A stretch of 5,730 bases of DNA from an uncultured Curvibacter sp. (GTDB lineage Bacteria > Pseudomonadota > Gammaproteobacteria > Burkholderiales > Burkholderiaceae): NCBI GenBank assembly GCA_946481355.1, contig CAMLNH010000184.1:1-5730 (forward strand). The letters are read 5' to 3'. The notes below the pieces were generated by a model, which saw nothing but the letters and a program-made list of their open reading frames with translations, did no database searches and had not been told where the DNA came from. Made by a program: the position numbers and the translations under genes. How positions within the stretch are numbered: position 1 is the stretch's first letter; every line of letters starts with the position of its first letter. This document shows, piece by piece, positions 5,280-5,730 of the stretch.

Positions 5280-5730
5280 GACGGATCCCCCGGCATCACC
5301 GGCGTCGGGGCCCCATCGGCGGACACGGCATAGACCGCACGGCGCAGATCATCCCAGGCCGGGGGCGCCATGCCACGTTCCAGCCACAGCCAGATCCCAC
5401 GGCCCTGCGAGGGGCGAAATTCCAGCAGCAGGTGCTCTTGCCAGTCCAGCCGGGCATGGACCACGCCTACCTGAGCGCCGGACGCAGTATCCCAGCGCCA
5501 GGACTGTCCGTCCCAGACCAGTTGTCCCTGCGGGGCTCGCAGAGCCGCCTGGGCTGTCAGCGCCAGCACCAGCGCACACAGCAGCAACACGGGAATGCGT
5601 ACGACATCCGCAGACGCCGACTGCCACACCCAGGCCCCGCAGACCGTGGCCGCCAGCAGTGCCGGCAACAGGTACATCAGGGAGCGCATGGAAGAGCGCC
5701 CCACCGGATAGGAAACCGCTGGGGCGCTGT
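5276..5730 (-). CDS. YgfX/CptA-like inner-membrane protein, probably incomplete at its 5' end
   Basis: A small protein with two membrane segments, counted from the GTG at 5704: about 8-27 and 34-55, followed by a soluble, tryptophan-rich tail. The tail pattern (GQLVWDGQSWRW near 60-71, then IWLWLERGMAPPAWDDLRRAVY at 104-125) closely resembles the shape of E. coli YgfX, which has two N-terminal membrane helices and a tail ending LWL...WRDLRR. YgfX/CptA has been reported as a toxin-like inhibitor of cell-division and cytoskeletal proteins, partnered by SdhE; that role is not shown here, as no SdhE-like gene is visible. The frame stays open upstream of the GTG to the window edge with protein-like codons (SAPAVSYP), so the real start probably lies outside; internal alternatives are GTG 5704 and ATG 5689. 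Its stop overlaps the rpoE start by four bases, indicating cotranscription. I am sure of a real membrane protein and moderately sure of the family. Confidence 0.75.
   Translation of the reverse strand, partial: SAPAVSYPVGRSSMRSLMYLLPALLAATVCGAWVWQSASADVVRIPVLLLCALVLALTAQAALRAPQGQLVWDGQSWRWDTASGAQVGVVHARLDWQEHLLLEFRPSQGRGIWLWLERGMAPPAWDDLRRAVYAVSADGAPTPVMPGDPS

Overview
The window is an ordinary-looking chromosomal stretch from a GC-rich betaproteobacterium, most likely order Burkholderiales. This rests on the protein sequences (an AlgU/RpoE-type sigma factor with the GTVRSRIFRARE motif, a MucD/DegP protease and a LepA beginning [19 protein letters not shown]) and on a gene order I recall as usual in that group: YgfX-like gene, rpoE, rseA, rseB, degP/mucD, lepA. 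Placement below order is a guess; no search was run. Every gene I can support lies on the minus strand, so the window reads biologically from its right end to its left end.

Layout in transcription order. (1) 5730-5276: the end of a small inner-membrane protein of YgfX/CptA type, probably open at its 5' end. (2) 5279-4656: rpoE (algU), the extracytoplasmic-stress sigma factor, starting at a TTG that overlaps the previous stop. (3) 4647-4063: rseA (mucA), the membrane anti-sigma factor, whose ribosome binding site contains the rpoE stop codon. (4) 4051-3050: rseB (mucB), the periplasmic guard of RseA. (5) 2981-1515: degP (mucD), a periplasmic protease with two PDZ domains, followed by a good intrinsic terminator at 1470-1499. 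(6) 1014-1: the first 338 codons of lepA (elongation factor 4), which runs off the left edge.

Function. Genes 2-5 form the envelope-stress module. RseA holds sigma-E at the membrane, RseB protects RseA from proteolysis, and when misfolded envelope proteins accumulate RseA is degraded and sigma-E is released. DegP removes damaged periplasmic protein. The site-1 protease (DegS-like) and RseP are not in the window, and no rseC gene is present between rseB and degP. The tight spacing (4-base overlap, then 8, 11 and about 68 bases) indicates one operon whose main promoter is upstream of the window.

The least ordinary part is the roughly 500-base gap 1015-1514 between degP and lepA. It is visibly richer in A+T than the genes and carries two minus-strand terminators about 400 bases apart, three inverted repeats able to form hairpins, a 16-base near-palindrome, and two pairs of DnaA-box-like 9-mers with 11-base spacing. 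This suggests an unannotated short transcript or a regulated lepA leader. I cannot assign it to a known RNA family. I see no mobile element, CRISPR array, tRNA or rRNA.
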